Assembly: GCA_964566425.1 (NCBI GenBank)
Contig: CAZMIL010000001.1
Span: 28,928-92,927 of the forward strand
Direction: 5' to 3'
Source of the DNA: CAZMIL01 sp964566425
GTDB lineage: Bacteria > Patescibacteriota > Microgenomatia > UBA1406 > GWC2-37-13
DNA length: 64,000 nucleotides
This document shows positions 16,048 to 25,214 of this stretch, one piece after another; position 1 is the first letter of the stretch, and every line of letters starts with the position of its first letter. The position numbers and the translations under genes are program-made. The notes beneath the pieces are model-generated. The model worked only from the letters and a program-made list of their open reading frames with translations. It was not told the origin of the DNA and made no database searches.

Positions 16048-17526
16048 ATGTCGGAGCAGATTGCAGGATCAAGATTTCTTTTAAAATTTTTTGATATCGT
16101 TGTTCCTGTACTTACTTGGGTATTGATCACTTTACCCTTATGGCTTTCACCATTTCATCCGGCTGTTGTTGCTTATTTCATCATCGCTTTTGACCTTTAT
16201 TTTTTCTATAAATCTTACACCACTGTCTATTATGCGGTTTTATCCTATCGGACTATTCAGCGCTTGCAGCGAGTTTCTTTTGCTAAAAGAGTAAAGATAA
16301 TGAAGCGGGCGGCCGACATTCAGCATTTTGTCATCATTCCAACTTATCAAGAGCCGATGTATAAATTGGAGTCGACAATCAGCGCACTTGCCGCCAACGA
16401 TTTCCCTTATAAAAATATTCATCTTGTTCTGGCTTTTGAACAACGGGAGGCAGAAGGACCCAATAAAGCCAATGAATTGACTAAGAAATATCAAAAAAAC
16501 TTTGGTGAGATTATTATCACTTATCACGAACTGCAAGCCAAAGAGGTTGCGGGCAAAGCCAGTAATCAAACCTGGGCTGCCAAAGTTGTTAATGAATATG
16601 TTAGTCAAAATCACCTTCGTCGTGAAAATACCGTCATTACAATTTGCGATGCCGATAGCCAGCTCCCCAAAAATTACTTTTCTTATCTGACTTTTGAGTA
16701 TCTTACCGACAATCAACATCTCTACCACTTTTATTGGGCGCCTGTTTTGCTCTACAATAATTTCTGGCAACTGCCTTTCTTTGTCCGCATGCAAGCCACT
16801 CTTTCTTCAATTTTGCGTCTGGCTTTTCTTTCACAAGAAAAAAGACTAATTCAGATTTCGACTTATTCAACCAGCCTATGGCTGCTAAATAAAGTTGGTT
16901 TTTGGGATGTGGACATCATTCCTGAAGATTGGCATATCTATTATCAAAGCTTTTTTGTTTTTGGCGAGAAAGTCAAAACCATACCTTTGTTTACCTTGGT
17001 CAATGGTGATGCGGTTTACTCGGGTGGAATATTTAAAACGCTGGTTAACCGCTATGAACAGGAAAAACGCTGGGCTTGGGGAGCCAGCGATATCGGTTAT
17101 GTCCTCAAACGTTTCTTTACTTCGCCCGAGGTCAAGACTTCGGAAAAATTGAAGAAATTGCTCTTTTTGGTTGAAACCCATCTCCTCTGGCCTGTTTCCT
17201 TTTTCGCCTTGACCATCAGCGCTTTAATTCCTCCGTTGGTTAATCCCGTTTTTAAACGTACCGTCCTGGGTTTCTTGTTACCCAAACTCTCAAGCCTAAT
17301 CCTCACCCTTTCTACCTCGGCTCTTTTAATCTATGTTTATTTAGATATAAAGTTGCGCCGCAAGCTCTCCCAAGCAACTCCAATTAAAAGTCTCCCCCTC
17401 TTGGTAATTCAATGGTATCTCTTGCCTGTAATCTCATTTATCCTCTCTTCGCTCCCTGCTCTTGACGCACATACCAGAATAATTCTCGGAAAAAAGTTAA
17501 AATATAAAGTAACCGAAAAAGTATAG
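16048..17526 (+). CDS. Membrane-bound family 2 glycosyltransferase (processive-type)
   Basis: 492 aa. Two N-terminal membrane segments precede a GT-A domain with HFVIIPTYQEP, ITICDADSQ (DxD), DIIPEDWHIYYQ (acceptor ED) and QEKRWAWGASD, which fits the QxxRW motif of cellulose- and hyaluronan-synthase-like enzymes. Several membrane segments follow (about residues 375-475). It likely makes or extends a surface polysaccharide at the inner face of the membrane; the sugar is unknown. TATAAT at 16033-16038 ends 9 nt before the ATG. Confidence 0.88.
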   Translation: MSEQIAGSRFLLKFFDIVVPVLTWVLITLPLWLSPFHPAVVAYFIIAFDLYFFYKSYTTVYYAVLSYRTIQRLQRVSFAKRVKIMKRAADIQHFVIIPTYQEPMYKLESTISALAANDFPYKNIHLVLAFEQREAEGPNKANELTKKYQKNFGEIIITYHELQAKEVAGKASNQTWAAKVVNEYVSQNHLRRENTVITICDADSQLPKNYFSYLTFEYLTDNQHLYHFYWAPVLLYNNFWQLPFFVRMQATLSSILRLAFLSQEKRLIQISTYSTSLWLLNKVGFWDVDIIPEDWHIYYQSFFVFGEKVKTIPLFTLVNGDAVYSGGIFKTLVNRYEQEKRWAWGASDIGYVLKRFFTSPEVKTSEKLKKLLFLVETHLLWPVSFFALTISALIPPLVNPVFKRTVLGFLLPKLSSLILTLSTSALLIYVYLDIKLRRKLSQATPIKSLPLLVIQWYLLPVISFILSSLPALDAHTRIILGKKLKYKVTEKV

Positions 17527-17534
17527 ACTTTTTC

Positions 17535-17563
17535 AGTCATCCTGAAATTGTTTCAGGATCGGG
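17535..17563. repeat. Palindromic repeat, copy 1 (GTCATCCTGAA type)
   Basis: GTCATCCTGAAATTG followed by TTTCAGGATCGG. It contains a perfect 9-bp stem (ATCCTGAAA / TTTCAGGAT, 17539-17559) with a 3-nt loop and no T-run. It resembles the copies at 36968-36995 and 44956-44983 and the GTCATTCTGAACTTGTTTCA family of dispersed palindromes known from many bacteria. A TTG inside it is in frame with the next gene but is probably not its start. Confidence 0.6.
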
Positions 17564-17571
17564 TAAGTAAA

Positions 17572-18897
17572 ATGATAACTTGGATTTTTACCAATACGCC
17601 TCTGCATTATTTCACCCAGTCTTTCTGGCGTGACGAAGCTTTCTCTTATCTCCTAGCCAAAAGAAGCCTCTGGGATAATTTAGTTTTAAACGCTCGAGAT
17701 TTTAGCCCCCCCCTTTATACACTAATCCTTCACTATTGGATAAAAGTTTTTGGTTCCTCTGAAATAGCTCTTCGTTCTTTTTCACTAGTTTCTTTTGTCG
17801 CTTTGGCTTACGTTTTCTATTTATTCTTAATTAGCGTTCTCAAAATCAAAACTAAATGGGCGTATGTTTATCTATTGCTTTTCTTTCTCAATCCCTTTTT
17901 AAATTATTACGCATTTGAGGCACGCCCCTATATGTTATTTGCTTTTTTTGCTTTTCTGTCGTTTTATTATCTCTATGAATTTAGACCAATCAAATATTTT
18001 GTCGTCACGCTTTTAGGTCTGTTAACACACTATTTTATGTTGTTCGTGCTGGCTGCGCAAATTTTGTTTGCCTTAACTGCCCGCTCATATAAATCTCAAG
18101 ACCGATTTTTTCAACTAAGAACTATTATTAGACCATTTATCTTCTTTATTCCTTGGTTGGTATTCGTTTACTTCCAACACAAGTTTACTGGCCAATTCTG
18201 GATTACCAAGCCGCCAACGGAAACTTTTTTTCAAATACCCGCAATCATGTTTACCGGTTATGAAAGCGTCCTAGACTTTTATAAACAGTGGTTATTACTC
18301 TTCTCGTTGATTCTAATCTTGATCATCATTTACGGTGTCTGGCAAATAAATAAAAAGAGGTATACAGTTGCAACTAAGGAGAAAAGAGATTTATTGTATT
18401 TGTTTCTTTCTTGGTCAATTTTTCCTGCAGTCCTGACATATCTAATCTCTTTTGTCTATCCAGTCTTTTTAGCCCGCTATCTTATTTTTTCGGCGGCGGG
18501 AATGATTCTACTGCTTGTTTTTATGCTGGAGCAAGTCGATCAAAAAACCCGCTGGTTATTTTTTATCATTTTGCTGATCATCAGTTTGCACTATAACGTT
18601 ATTCAGGTTGAAGCCAGAACCAAAGCGCCCTTAAATACCATAGTTAAGGAAATAAAGGGACAAATGCAGCCAAGTGATGTACTTTATGTTACTGACGAAT
18701 TAAATTTCCATCCCGCAGAATATTATTTAGACGAAAATCGAGTGTTTGTCTACGGAAAGACTTATGCTGAAATTCCGCAATATGTTGGCAAAGTCATCAT
18801 TCCGCAGGATAAAATAATCAATTCCTTACCCCTTTATCCGCGCAAAGCTTTTATCCTTAAAGACGATCTCACATATAATATCGAAGCGCAATATTAG
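17572..18897 (+). CDS. GT-C type glycosyltransferase (family 39-like)
   Basis: 441 aa from the ATG at 17572; an in-frame TTG at 17548 lies inside the palindromic repeat. It is a polytopic membrane protein with about ten hydrophobic segments. Near the N-terminus is the loop FWRDEAFSYLLAKRSLWDNL with the Asp-Glu pair of GT-C enzymes, followed by DFSPPLYTLILHYWIKVFG, typical of the ArnT/PMT-like families that use polyprenyl-phosphate sugars. It lies in the polysaccharide region right after the GT2 gene. Confidence 0.82.
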   Translation: MITWIFTNTPLHYFTQSFWRDEAFSYLLAKRSLWDNLVLNARDFSPPLYTLILHYWIKVFGSSEIALRSFSLVSFVALAYVFYLFLISVLKIKTKWAYVYLLLFFLNPFLNYYAFEARPYMLFAFFAFLSFYYLYEFRPIKYFVVTLLGLLTHYFMLFVLAAQILFALTARSYKSQDRFFQLRTIIRPFIFFIPWLVFVYFQHKFTGQFWITKPPTETFFQIPAIMFTGYESVLDFYKQWLLLFSLILILIIIYGVWQINKKRYTVATKEKRDLLYLFLSWSIFPAVLTYLISFVYPVFLARYLIFSAAGMILLLVFMLEQVDQKTRWLFFIILLIISLHYNVIQVEARTKAPLNTIVKEIKGQMQPSDVLYVTDELNFHPAEYYLDENRVFVYGKTYAEIPQYVGKVIIPQDKIINSLPLYPRKAFILKDDLTYNIEAQY

Positions 18898-18902
18898 ATA
18901 AC

Positions 18903-18930
18903 TTGCTTTCAAGCCTTTTTTACATATAAT
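18903..18930 (+). promoter_or_regulatory. Promoter of glyA
   Basis: Plus strand: -35 TTGCTT (18903-18908), 16-bp spacer, -10 TATAAT (18925-18930). It ends 10 nt before the glyA ATG at 18941, leaving only a few leader bases and no Shine-Dalgarno. Confidence 0.6.
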
Positions 18931-18940
18931 AAGAAACAAT

Positions 18941-20272
18941 ATGGGTTATTTGAAAAGAAGCGATCCACAAATTTATTCATTGATTAAACAAGAGGAAAAA
19001 AGGCAAGAACAAACTTTAATGATGATCCCTTCCGAAAACATTTCTTCTTATGCTGTGAACGAAGCGGTTGGCTCGGTTCTCGGCAATAAATATGCCGAAG
19101 GGTATCCTTATAAAAGATATTATCAAGGTCAAGAATTTGTGGACCGGGTTGAAGCGCTGGCGGTCGAACGCGCTAAGAAATTGTTTAAGGTCCCTTTTGC
19201 CAATGTCCAACCATATTCCGGCTCGCCTGCTAATTTAGCGGTGATTTTATCGTTAGTCAAACCCGGACAGACAATTATGGGATTGACGCTCGCTTCCGGC
19301 GGACATTTAACTCACGGAGCGGCCGCCTCCTTTACAGGCAAAGCTTTCAAATCTGTGCAGTACGACGTCAATGAAAAGGGTTTGCTTGATTACAAAAAAG
19401 TCGCCCAACTGGCAAAGAGACATAAGCCGAAATTGATCATTGCCGGAACTACTGCTTACGCACGAACTCTCGACTGGAAAAAATTTGCCCAAATTGCCAG
19501 AAGCGTCAAAGCTTATCTGCTTGCAGATATTTCACACGTTGCCGGCTTGATTGTTGGTGGAAGCTATCCTTCACCAGTCCCTTATTGCGATATTGTTATG
19601 ACCACTACTCATAAATCTTTGCGCGGTCCCCGAGGCGCTATGATTATGGTCACTAAGAAAGGTTTGCAAAAAAACTCCGACTTGGCCCAAATAATCAACC
19701 AGGCGGTTTTCCCCGGCATTCAAGGCGGCCCCCACATTAACACCATTGCCGGCATTGCCGTAGCCCTCAAAGAGGATGCCAAGCCTGCCTTTAAAAAATA
19801 TGCTAAACAGATCGTCAAAAACGCTAAAACTCTAGCTAAAGAATTAGCTAAAAATGATTTTAAATTAGTTACAGGTGGGACAGATTCTCATCTTATATTG
19901 ATTGATATGCGCAGCAAAAAACTGCTCGGAAATACTGCTGCCGAAGCGCTAGAAGCGGTTGGCATTGTTCTCAACCGCAACGCAATCCCCTTTGATACCA
20001 ATCCTCCCTTTTATCCGTCCGGCATTCGTTTGGGAACACCCGGAATCACCACCCGCAACATGAAAGAAAAAGAGATGGTAACAATTGCCAAAATCATAAC
20101 CAAAACAATAGAAGCGATCAGCAAAGCTAAACAAAAAATGAATCTCTCTCTAGAACAGGAAAAGGACAAAAATATCCGTTATAAACTGATTGCTGCCATT
20201 CCCGAACTAAAACAATTACGTCAGAAAACTCTTCGCCTGTGCAGAAAATTTCCGCTCAAAAAGGTATACTAA
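18941..20272 (+). CDS. glyA: Serine hydroxymethyltransferase
   Basis: 443 aa. A pyridoxal-phosphate enzyme that interconverts serine and glycine and charges tetrahydrofolate with a one-carbon unit. The N-terminal MMIPSENISSYAVNEAVGSV, YPYKRYYQGQEFVD and the cofactor lysine Lys225 in TTTHKSLRGPRGAM are all present, as is the C-terminal GIRLGTPGITTRNMKE. Length is slightly above the usual about 415. It is one of the few metabolic enzymes in the window, consistent with a reduced genome. The 20276 gene follows within 3 bp. Confidence 0.97.
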   Translation: MGYLKRSDPQIYSLIKQEEKRQEQTLMMIPSENISSYAVNEAVGSVLGNKYAEGYPYKRYYQGQEFVDRVEALAVERAKKLFKVPFANVQPYSGSPANLAVILSLVKPGQTIMGLTLASGGHLTHGAAASFTGKAFKSVQYDVNEKGLLDYKKVAQLAKRHKPKLIIAGTTAYARTLDWKKFAQIARSVKAYLLADISHVAGLIVGGSYPSPVPYCDIVMTTTHKSLRGPRGAMIMVTKKGLQKNSDLAQIINQAVFPGIQGGPHINTIAGIAVALKEDAKPAFKKYAKQIVKNAKTLAKELAKNDFKLVTGGTDSHLILIDMRSKKLLGNTAAEALEAVGIVLNRNAIPFDTNPPFYPSGIRLGTPGITTRNMKEKEMVTIAKIITKTIEAISKAKQKMNLSLEQEKDKNIRYKLIAAIPELKQLRQKTLRLCRKFPLKKVY

Positions 20273-20275
20273 GAT

Positions 20276-20581
20276 ATGATCTTTGTTCTTCTTGGAGCAA
20301 ACTTCATGATGGTTTTGGCGGTCATTTTCAAATCCGGTACTCTTCCGCCTCAAATTCCTCTTTTCTATTCCCGACCTTCAGTAGAAACTCAGCTCGGTGA
20401 ATGGTGGTATATTTTTCTCCTACCGCTCTTACTTGATCTTCTCTATGCTCTCAATCAATTCTTGCTTAAAAAATTTTTCTCAGAGAATTCTTTTGTTAAA
20501 ACCTTCTTTTATTACTTCAATCTTTTTTTAATCATCGTAATTACCCTAATTTTTTTAAAAATTATTTTTTTGATTGCTTAA
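20276..20581 (+). CDS. Small two-to-three-segment membrane protein
   Basis: 101 aa. An N-terminal membrane segment, a short loop with LPPQIPLFYSRPSVETQLGE, then two more hydrophobic segments. The PPQIPLFYS loop resembles small uncharacterised membrane proteins seen in CPR genomes, distantly like the DUF1648 loop. Function unknown. It lies between glyA (3 bp) and the WecA-like gene (1 bp), so it is co-transcribed with them. Confidence 0.75.
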   Translation: MIFVLLGANFMMVLAVIFKSGTLPPQIPLFYSRPSVETQLGEWWYIFLLPLLLDLLYALNQFLLKKFFSENSFVKTFFYYFNLFLIIVITLIFLKIIFLIA

Positions 20582-20582
20582 G

Positions 20583-21656
20583 ATGAATTCCTTTATTGTT
20601 TTTATTATTTCTTTTCTTCTGGCTTTTTTGTTTACGATTCCGACTATTTATTTGGCTAAAAAATTTAAACTGATTACAGATAAGCAAAAACGTACACATC
20701 CTGCGCACACTCATAAAGGAATTGTGCCCAGAGCCGGCGGCGTGCCGATTTTTCTAGCTTTCCTCTTAACAATTCTCTTGTTTATCCCAGTTAATAAAAT
20801 CGTCCTGGGTATCATCATCGCCAGTTTTTTATTAGTGGTCATGGGGTTATTTGATGATTATTTCGATCTCTCACCTTATGGCAGATTCCTCGGCAATCTC
20901 GTTTTATCATCTTTAGTCATTGGCTTTGGTTTAGGTATTCCTTTTATTTCTAACCCTTTTGGCGGGCCGATTCGTTTGGACCAGTGGCAGATTCATTTTA
21001 ATTTTTTTGGCCCGCACAGCATCTTGGTCGTCGGCGACTTACTGGCTATTATTTGGCTCACTTGGACGACTAACATGGTCAACTGGAGTAAGGGCGTCGA
21101 CGGACAATTGCCGGGTTTTGCCGGCATTGCAGCCATCTTTTTGGGTCTACTGGCAACCCGTTTTACAGCTCACGATATTTCAATCCAAACCGTTGCTCTG
21201 CTTTCGTTTATTATTGCCGGGGCGTATCTAGGCTTCCTGCCTTTCAACTTTTACCCACAGAAAATTATGCCTGGTTACGGTGGTGGAGCTTTAGCCGGTT
21301 TCTGGTTGGGAATCCTCGCAATTTTGTCGTTTGGAAAAATCGGTACAGCAATTTTGATTTTAGCCATCCCGACGATCGACGCTTTTTACACTATCGCTCG
21401 CCGCATTAAAAACAAAAAATCTCCCTTTCGCGCTGATTGGGGACATTTTCACCACCGTCTACTGGAGATCGGTTGGGGCAAAAGAAGGATTGCCATTTTT
21501 TATTGGTTGGTTACGCTCTTCCTGGGGATAGCCAGTATGTTTTTGGAAGGCGTTGAGAAAGTTCTTGCCTTTGGTATGGTTGGAGTCGCTTTAATCGCCT
21601 TTATTTTGATTATCAATCAGATCAAGATTCGCCACGCCGCCGCGAAACGATCCTAA
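20583..21656 (+). CDS. Undecaprenyl-phosphate N-acetylhexosamine-1-phosphate transferase (WecA/TagO-like)
   Basis: 357 aa, about ten membrane segments. Characteristic cytoplasmic motifs are PRAGGVPIF, MGLFDDYFDL (Asp-Asp, magnesium and substrate binding), TNMVNWSKGVDGQLPGFAGI, MPGYGGGALAGFWLG and the loop RADWGHFHHRLLEIGW, which fits the HxxHR signature of the WecA/TagO group. It would start lipid-linked glycan synthesis by moving a sugar phosphate onto undecaprenyl phosphate. MraY is less likely because of the HFHHRL loop. The 3' end overlaps the opposing gene by 4 bp. Confidence 0.9.
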   Translation: MNSFIVFIISFLLAFLFTIPTIYLAKKFKLITDKQKRTHPAHTHKGIVPRAGGVPIFLAFLLTILLFIPVNKIVLGIIIASFLLVVMGLFDDYFDLSPYGRFLGNLVLSSLVIGFGLGIPFISNPFGGPIRLDQWQIHFNFFGPHSILVVGDLLAIIWLTWTTNMVNWSKGVDGQLPGFAGIAAIFLGLLATRFTAHDISIQTVALLSFIIAGAYLGFLPFNFYPQKIMPGYGGGALAGFWLGILAILSFGKIGTAILILAIPTIDAFYTIARRIKNKKSPFRADWGHFHHRLLEIGWGKRRIAIFYWLVTLFLGIASMFLEGVEKVLAFGMVGVALIAFILIINQIKIRHAAAKRS

Positions 21657-22018
21657 AGGATTTTATTTCTTTTTGCTTGCTGTCTCTGTTTTGTTCGATA
21701 ATCTTCAAATTTGCTGATCAACTCTTGAATATCCTTGCCTTCACGTAGACCAAACTCAATCCCGGCAGCTCCAACCAAAACTACTATTCCCCCAATCACC
21801 GGATAGTACCACCCGCTTTTTTCGCCGCTTTTTATTGCCCGACTAATTCTTCTAAACCACCTCGCTCTATCTGTAGCCAGAACTCCCATTAATTCATCTT
21901 CTCTCTCTGGACGAATATTCCCGGCTTCGTCATAATCACCTCGTATCAATGAAGGAATATTTACGCGGACCTCGCCTATTGGAAAATCAATTTCGCTCAC
22001 TCTTTCAGCTCTATTCAT
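21653..22018 (-). CDS. Hypothetical single-pass membrane protein
   Basis: 121 aa, unrecognised. A charged N-terminal region of about 65 residues is followed by one membrane segment (YYPVIGGIVVLVGAAGIEFG) and a short basic, Gln-rich tail. TATCAT at 22027-22032 (minus strand) ends 8 nt before the ATG. It is convergent with the WecA-like gene (4-bp overlap) and divergent from rmlB. Confidence 0.65.
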   Translation of the reverse strand: MNRAERVSEIDFPIGEVRVNIPSLIRGDYDEAGNIRPEREDELMGVLATDRARWFRRISRAIKSGEKSGWYYPVIGGIVVLVGAAGIEFGLREGKDIQELISKFEDYRTKQRQQAKRNKIL

Positions 22019-22056
22019 GTCCGTATATGATACTAAATTATGCTAAAATTTGAAAT

Positions 22057-23067
22057 ATGAAATTGTTGGTAACCGGCGGCGCTGGATTCATCGGGACCAA
22101 TTTCATTTATTACTGGTTTAAGAATCATCCCCAAGATTACATCGTTAACCTCGATAAACTGACTTATGCCGGAAATCTCGAAAATTTAACTGCCCTTAAA
22201 GATAAGCCTAATTATTCCTTTATTAGGGGCGACATCTGTGATGGGAAAGTTGTTGAGCAGGCAATGAATGAAATTGATGTCGTAGTCCATTTTGCGGCCG
22301 ATTCTCATGTTGATCGCTCAATTCTTGACCCGGATCCTTTTATCAAAACCAATATTGAAGGCACTTATGTCCTGTTGAAGGCCGCCCTAAAAGCAAAAGT
22401 TACCAGATTTCATCATATCTCTACTGATGAAGTGTTTGGTTCTCTCGAACTTAAAGCAAAGGAGAAATTCACCGAAAAAACCGCTTACAATCCGCGCAGC
22501 CCCTATTCTGCTTCCAAGGCCGGTTCGGACCATCTGGTGAGAGCTTTTTATACAACTTTTAACCTCCCAATAACTATTTCCAACTGTTCCAACAACTTCG
22601 GACCTTATCAATTTCCGGAAAAATTTATTCCTTTGGTAATAACCAATATTATGGAGGGACAAAAAATCCCAGTTTACGGTGATGGCTTGAACGTTCGTGA
22701 TTGGCTCTATGTCGAAGATCATTGTCGAGCGATTGATCTTATTTTACAGCAAGGAAAGGTTGGAGAAACTTATTTGGTGGGCGGGTTAACAGAAGATGTC
22801 TCCAATCTGGAGGTAATAAAAAAAATCTTAAAAATTATGGGAAAAGATGAAGAGTTGATCGAGCTCGTCAAAGACCGTCGCGGGCACGATCGCAAGTATA
22901 GTGTGGATTGGTCGAAAATCAAATCTGACCTTGGCTGGGAGCCGGCCTTCCTCTTTGATACCTATCTGCAAAAAACTGTCAAGTGGTATCAACAAAATAA
23001 AGACTGGTGGCAACACGTTAAATCAGGTGAATACAAAAAGTATTATGAACAACAGTACGGGAAATAG
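22057..23067 (+). CDS. rmlB: dTDP-glucose 4,6-dehydratase
   Basis: 336 aa, extended short-chain dehydrogenase. N-terminal LLVTGGAGFIGTNFI binds NAD; HFAADSHVDRSI, STDEVFGSL and SPYSASKAGSDHLV (Tyr-x3-Lys) form the active site typical of RmlB, as does NNFGPYQFPEKFIPLVI. It converts dTDP-glucose to the 4-keto-6-deoxy sugar in rhamnose synthesis. rmlD overlaps its end by 23 bp; rmlA and rmlC are not in the window. TAAAAT at 22044-22049 lies 7 nt before the ATG. Confidence 0.96.
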   Translation: MKLLVTGGAGFIGTNFIYYWFKNHPQDYIVNLDKLTYAGNLENLTALKDKPNYSFIRGDICDGKVVEQAMNEIDVVVHFAADSHVDRSILDPDPFIKTNIEGTYVLLKAALKAKVTRFHHISTDEVFGSLELKAKEKFTEKTAYNPRSPYSASKAGSDHLVRAFYTTFNLPITISNCSNNFGPYQFPEKFIPLVITNIMEGQKIPVYGDGLNVRDWLYVEDHCRAIDLILQQGKVGETYLVGGLTEDVSNLEVIKKILKIMGKDEELIELVKDRRGHDRKYSVDWSKIKSDLGWEPAFLFDTYLQKTVKWYQQNKDWWQHVKSGEYKKYYEQQYGK

Positions 23068-23911
23068 ATTAACAATCGCCATAACCGGCTCCTCCGGTTT
23101 AGTGGGATCACGTATAATCGAACTCCTCTCTAATGACTTCAATTTTATTCAACTATCACAACAGGAGATGGATATAACCAATCAACAACAAGTAAAGGAA
23201 AAATTGAATAACCTTGATTTCGATCTCTTTTTACATCTGGCAGCCTATACTAACGTTGATAAGGCAGAAGAAGAAAAAGAACTCTGCTATAAAATTAACG
23301 TTGAGGGAACGCGGAATGTTTTTGAGGAAACAATTAGTAGGAACAAAAAATTCATTTATATTTCCACTGATTTTGTTTTCAATGGTGAAAAATCCTCATA
23401 TAACGAAAGCAGTCAACCTGAGGCTCATTTCGGAGTCTACGGGTTGTCCAAATTGGAAGGGGAAAAAATCGTCAGAAACAAGGGGATGATTGTGCGCCTA
23501 TCCTTTCCTTATCGAGCGGTTTACCAGCAACGCTCAGATTTTGTTCGTTCCTTTAAAGCTTTGCTTGAGCAAAAAAAACCATTAAAAGTAGTCAGTGATT
23601 CGCTCATTACTCCTACTTTTATCGATGATATCGCTTCTGGCCTTAAATATCTATTTATACACTTCACGCCTGAAGTTTTTCATTTAGTCGGCAGCCAAAG
23701 TCTCTCTCCTTATGAGGCGTGTATGCAAATTGCCGCCACTTTCGATTTCGATACATCCTTGATCGGTAAAACCACTTTTGCCGAGTTTAATCACGGGAAA
23801 GCTCCCCGACCTCAAAAGTCAATCATTGTCAGCGTGAAAAATAATTTTTATCCTATGAAGAATCTTGCGCAGGGGCTCGCTGAAATCAAACATCAATTAG
23901 CCGTTCTGTGA
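23045..23911 (+). CDS. rmlD: dTDP-4-dehydrorhamnose reductase-like protein
   Basis: 288 aa from the ATG at 23045; the frame is open further up inside rmlB, but family similarity begins here. NAD(P)-binding TIAITGSSGLVGSRII, the LHLAAYTNVDKAEEE segment typical of RmlD, STDFVFNG and the catalytic YGLSK are visible. It would reduce the 4-keto sugar to dTDP-rhamnose. The middle is more divergent than in classical RmlD, so a related deoxysugar reductase is possible. Confidence 0.85.
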   Translation: MNNSTGNRLTIAITGSSGLVGSRIIELLSNDFNFIQLSQQEMDITNQQQVKEKLNNLDFDLFLHLAAYTNVDKAEEEKELCYKINVEGTRNVFEETISRNKKFIYISTDFVFNGEKSSYNESSQPEAHFGVYGLSKLEGEKIVRNKGMIVRLSFPYRAVYQQRSDFVRSFKALLEQKKPLKVVSDSLITPTFIDDIASGLKYLFIHFTPEVFHLVGSQSLSPYEACMQIAATFDFDTSLIGKTTFAEFNHGKAPRPQKSIIVSVKNNFYPMKNLAQGLAEIKHQLAVL

Positions 23912-23925
23912 TATTATAGAAAGTT

Positions 23926-25212
23926 ATGACAATTAGTTTTGTGGGGCATGGCTATGTAGGCCTCGTTACCGCCTGCGTTTTTGCCGATTTTGGCAATGAC
24001 GTCTGGGTCATCGGACATACTCCCGCCAAGATAGCTAAACTTAAGCAAGGCGATCCGTTGATCTATGAACCCGGATTGAAGGAGTTGCTAAAAAAAAATC
24101 TTAAGGCCGGCCGTATCCATTTCACGCTTGATTTTGCCGAAGCCGTGCCTAAATCTGCCATTGTTTTTATCACCGTGGGCACGCCTCCGAGTAAAAGCGG
24201 TGAGGCTGATCTGAGTGCTGTTTTTGCCGTAGCTAGGCAAATTGCGCCATATCTCAAGGCCGAAAGCACTGTTGTTTCCTGCAAAAGTACAGTCCCAGTA
24301 GGAACGAACAAAAAAGTTGAACAAACCCTGGAACAGCTCAAGCCCAAACAGGCACGAATCTTAATTGCGTCTTGTCCTGAGTTTTTACGCGAGGGAACAG
24401 CCTTGACAGACACCTTCAATCCAGACCGGATAGTAATTGGTTCAGACTCTCCTGAAGCCTTAAAACTTTTACTTGAGTTGCATAAACCATTTAAAACTAC
24501 GCCTGTAGTCACAGATTTAGCTTCGGCAGAACTTATCAAGTATGCAGCCAACTCCATGCTGGCTACTAAGGTCAGCTTTGCCAATTTTATTGCCTTGTTA
24601 TGCGAAAAAGCAGGGGCAGATGTGGAAACCGTGCTCGATGCCGTTGGTCTAGATAAACGAATCGGCAGGATTTTTCTCAATCCAGGCGTGGGCTATGGCG
24701 GATCATGCCTGCCCAAAGATGTTTTAGCTCTGCTGGAGACGACTAAAGGCATGGGCCTAGACGCTTCTTTTTTAGAAGCTGTCAACGCTGTCAATCAACA
24801 GGCAAAAGACAATTTTATCGACCGGATTGTTGCAAACTCCCCCGGCAAGCGCCTCGCAGTCTGGGGCCTGAGTTTTAAACCTGAAACGGACGATATTCGT
24901 GAGGCTCCGGCCTTATATATCATCAACAAACTCTTAGCCGAAGGATTTACAATTACTGCCTACGATCCGGCCGCCATGAGTAATGTTAAGCACGTTATGA
25001 ATGACCAAATAACTTATGTTTCGGATCCTTATAAAGCCCTAAAGTTAGCTGATGCCCTTTGCATTTTCACAGAGTGGAATGAGTTTAAGGAGATTGACTT
25101 GGGAAAAGTCAAAAATGAACTCAAAACAGGGTTCATTTTTGATGGCAGAAATATCTATCAATCTAAAGAAATGTCTAAATTAGGTTTTAAATATTTCAGT
25201 GTGGGACGATAA
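23926..25212 (+). CDS. ugd: UDP-glucose 6-dehydrogenase
   Basis: 428 aa. Oxidises UDP-glucose to UDP-glucuronate. N-terminal Rossmann motif FVGHGYVGLVTACVFADFG, SCKSTVPVGT, and the catalytic Cys261 in NPGVGYGGSCLPKDV are present, as is the C-terminal SFKPETDDIREAP. It sits directly before a UDP-xylose synthase-like gene (2 bp), so the two steps UDP-glucose to UDP-glucuronate to UDP-xylose are probably made together. TATTAT ends 8 nt before the start. Confidence 0.97.
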   Translation: MTISFVGHGYVGLVTACVFADFGNDVWVIGHTPAKIAKLKQGDPLIYEPGLKELLKKNLKAGRIHFTLDFAEAVPKSAIVFITVGTPPSKSGEADLSAVFAVARQIAPYLKAESTVVSCKSTVPVGTNKKVEQTLEQLKPKQARILIASCPEFLREGTALTDTFNPDRIVIGSDSPEALKLLLELHKPFKTTPVVTDLASAELIKYAANSMLATKVSFANFIALLCEKAGADVETVLDAVGLDKRIGRIFLNPGVGYGGSCLPKDVLALLETTKGMGLDASFLEAVNAVNQQAKDNFIDRIVANSPGKRLAVWGLSFKPETDDIREAPALYIINKLLAEGFTITAYDPAAMSNVKHVMNDQITYVSDPYKALKLADALCIFTEWNEFKEIDLGKVKNELKTGFIFDGRNIYQSKEMSKLGFKYFSVGR

Positions 25213-25214
25213 AT

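Noticed and set aside
16240..16794. 184-aa minus-strand ORF
   Set aside because: Complement of the GT2 gene, which has intact catalytic motifs and a promoter.
17548..17571. TTG start for the GT-C gene
   Set aside because: It lies inside a palindromic repeat; the ATG at 17572 is a better start.
24063..24680. 205-aa minus-strand ORF
   Set aside because: It lies wholly opposite ugd, whose motifs are complete; it is a compositional shadow.
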